Assembly (NCBI GenBank): GCA_946886805.1
Contig: CAMPJM010000018.1
Location: 1-19,696, forward strand
Length of the DNA: 19,696 bases
Direction of reading: 5' to 3'
Source of the DNA: an uncultured Flammeovirgaceae bacterium
GTDB taxonomy: Bacteria > Bacteroidota > Bacteroidia > Cytophagales > Cyclobacteriaceae
Shown: positions 19,645-19,696 of the stretch, one piece after another
Position numbering within the stretch: position 1 is the first letter of the stretch
Layout of the letters: each line of letters starts with the position of its first letter
Position numbers and translations under genes: made by a program
Notes under the pieces: model-generated
Database searches by the model: none
The model's input: only the letters and a program-made list of their open reading frames with translations
Told to the model about the DNA's origin: nothing

Positions 19645-19682
19645 GTCATTCCTGACGAAGCGGAGCGAAGATCAGGAATCCC
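19645..19682. repeat. REP-like hairpin at the right edge
   Basis: ATTCCTGA (19648-19655) and TCAGGAAT (19672-19679) form an 8-bp stem; the loop contains CGAAG twice. The sequence GTCATTCCTGACGAAG is typical of dispersed palindromic units and resembles the element at 8435-8468. It lies upstream of the sigma gene promoter. Confidence 0.45.
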
Positions 19683-19696
19683 TATCTATGAAATGC

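Overview
The window looks like a chromosomal segment of a Bacteroidota bacterium, most likely a Cytophagales-type member (lineage inferred from gene content, not from a marker gene). The reasons are AT-rich DNA, frequent GTG/TTG starts with weak Shine-Dalgarno sequences, a promoter of the Bacteroidota type (TTG, 19 bp, TAnnTTTG), a FecI-like sigma/FecR pair with a DUF4974-type tail, an STN plus carboxypeptidase-regulatory architecture, a TonB-dependent receptor with an N-terminal CarboxypepD_reg domain, and a BlaI/M56 pair. Nearly all genes are on the minus strand; only a small glycosyltransferase (282-971) and a DinB-family protein (10512-11033) are on plus. No rRNA, tRNA, CRISPR array, transposase or phage gene was seen.

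Layout from left to right: a possible partial gene end (1-138); a GT2 glycosyltransferase; a soluble histidine kinase (1040-1891, minus); a repeat-rich gap with REP-like hairpins; a minus-strand operon of a GN-repeat lipoprotein (5036 to 4131), an ECF sigma factor (4124 to 3573) and a protein that combines an anti-sigma-like N-terminus, one inner-membrane helix, a disordered linker and an outer-membrane barrel (3569 to 2148). Next comes a BlaI repressor / M56 metallopeptidase operon (8191 to 5419) with palindromic operators; a three-gene run of DUF1080 lipoprotein, Spx/ArsC-like protein and small membrane protein (10315 to 8780); DinB; and a secreted protein with candidate Cys/His catalytic residues, separated from DinB by a strong bidirectional terminator.

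The right third is the most interesting. An ECF sigma factor (19553 to 18963) is followed by FecR (18902 to 17886) and, overlapping it by 14 bp, a 644-residue protein with signal peptide, STN domain, CarboxypepD_reg domain and then about 13 copies of a 15-16 residue GxQxxGxxN repeat and a terminal beta domain, in place of the TonB-dependent barrel expected in a Fec system. Downstream lie a shorter paralogue without the STN part (15627 to 14467) and a TonB-dependent receptor (14411 to 12039). An almost identical 32-bp bipartite motif lies just upstream of both FecR and the shorter paralogue, and nowhere else that I could find; I infer that it is the promoter read by the local sigma factor. This would make the whole block one autoregulated cell-surface signalling regulon.

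Taken together the window carries three different designs for passing a signal across the envelope: a one-protein, two-membrane anti-sigma factor (Dma-like), a Fec-like relay with an unusual surface sensor, and a BlaI/M56 proteolytic switch with a 29-residue repeat array as its outer domain. A soluble histidine kinase adds a fourth regulator.
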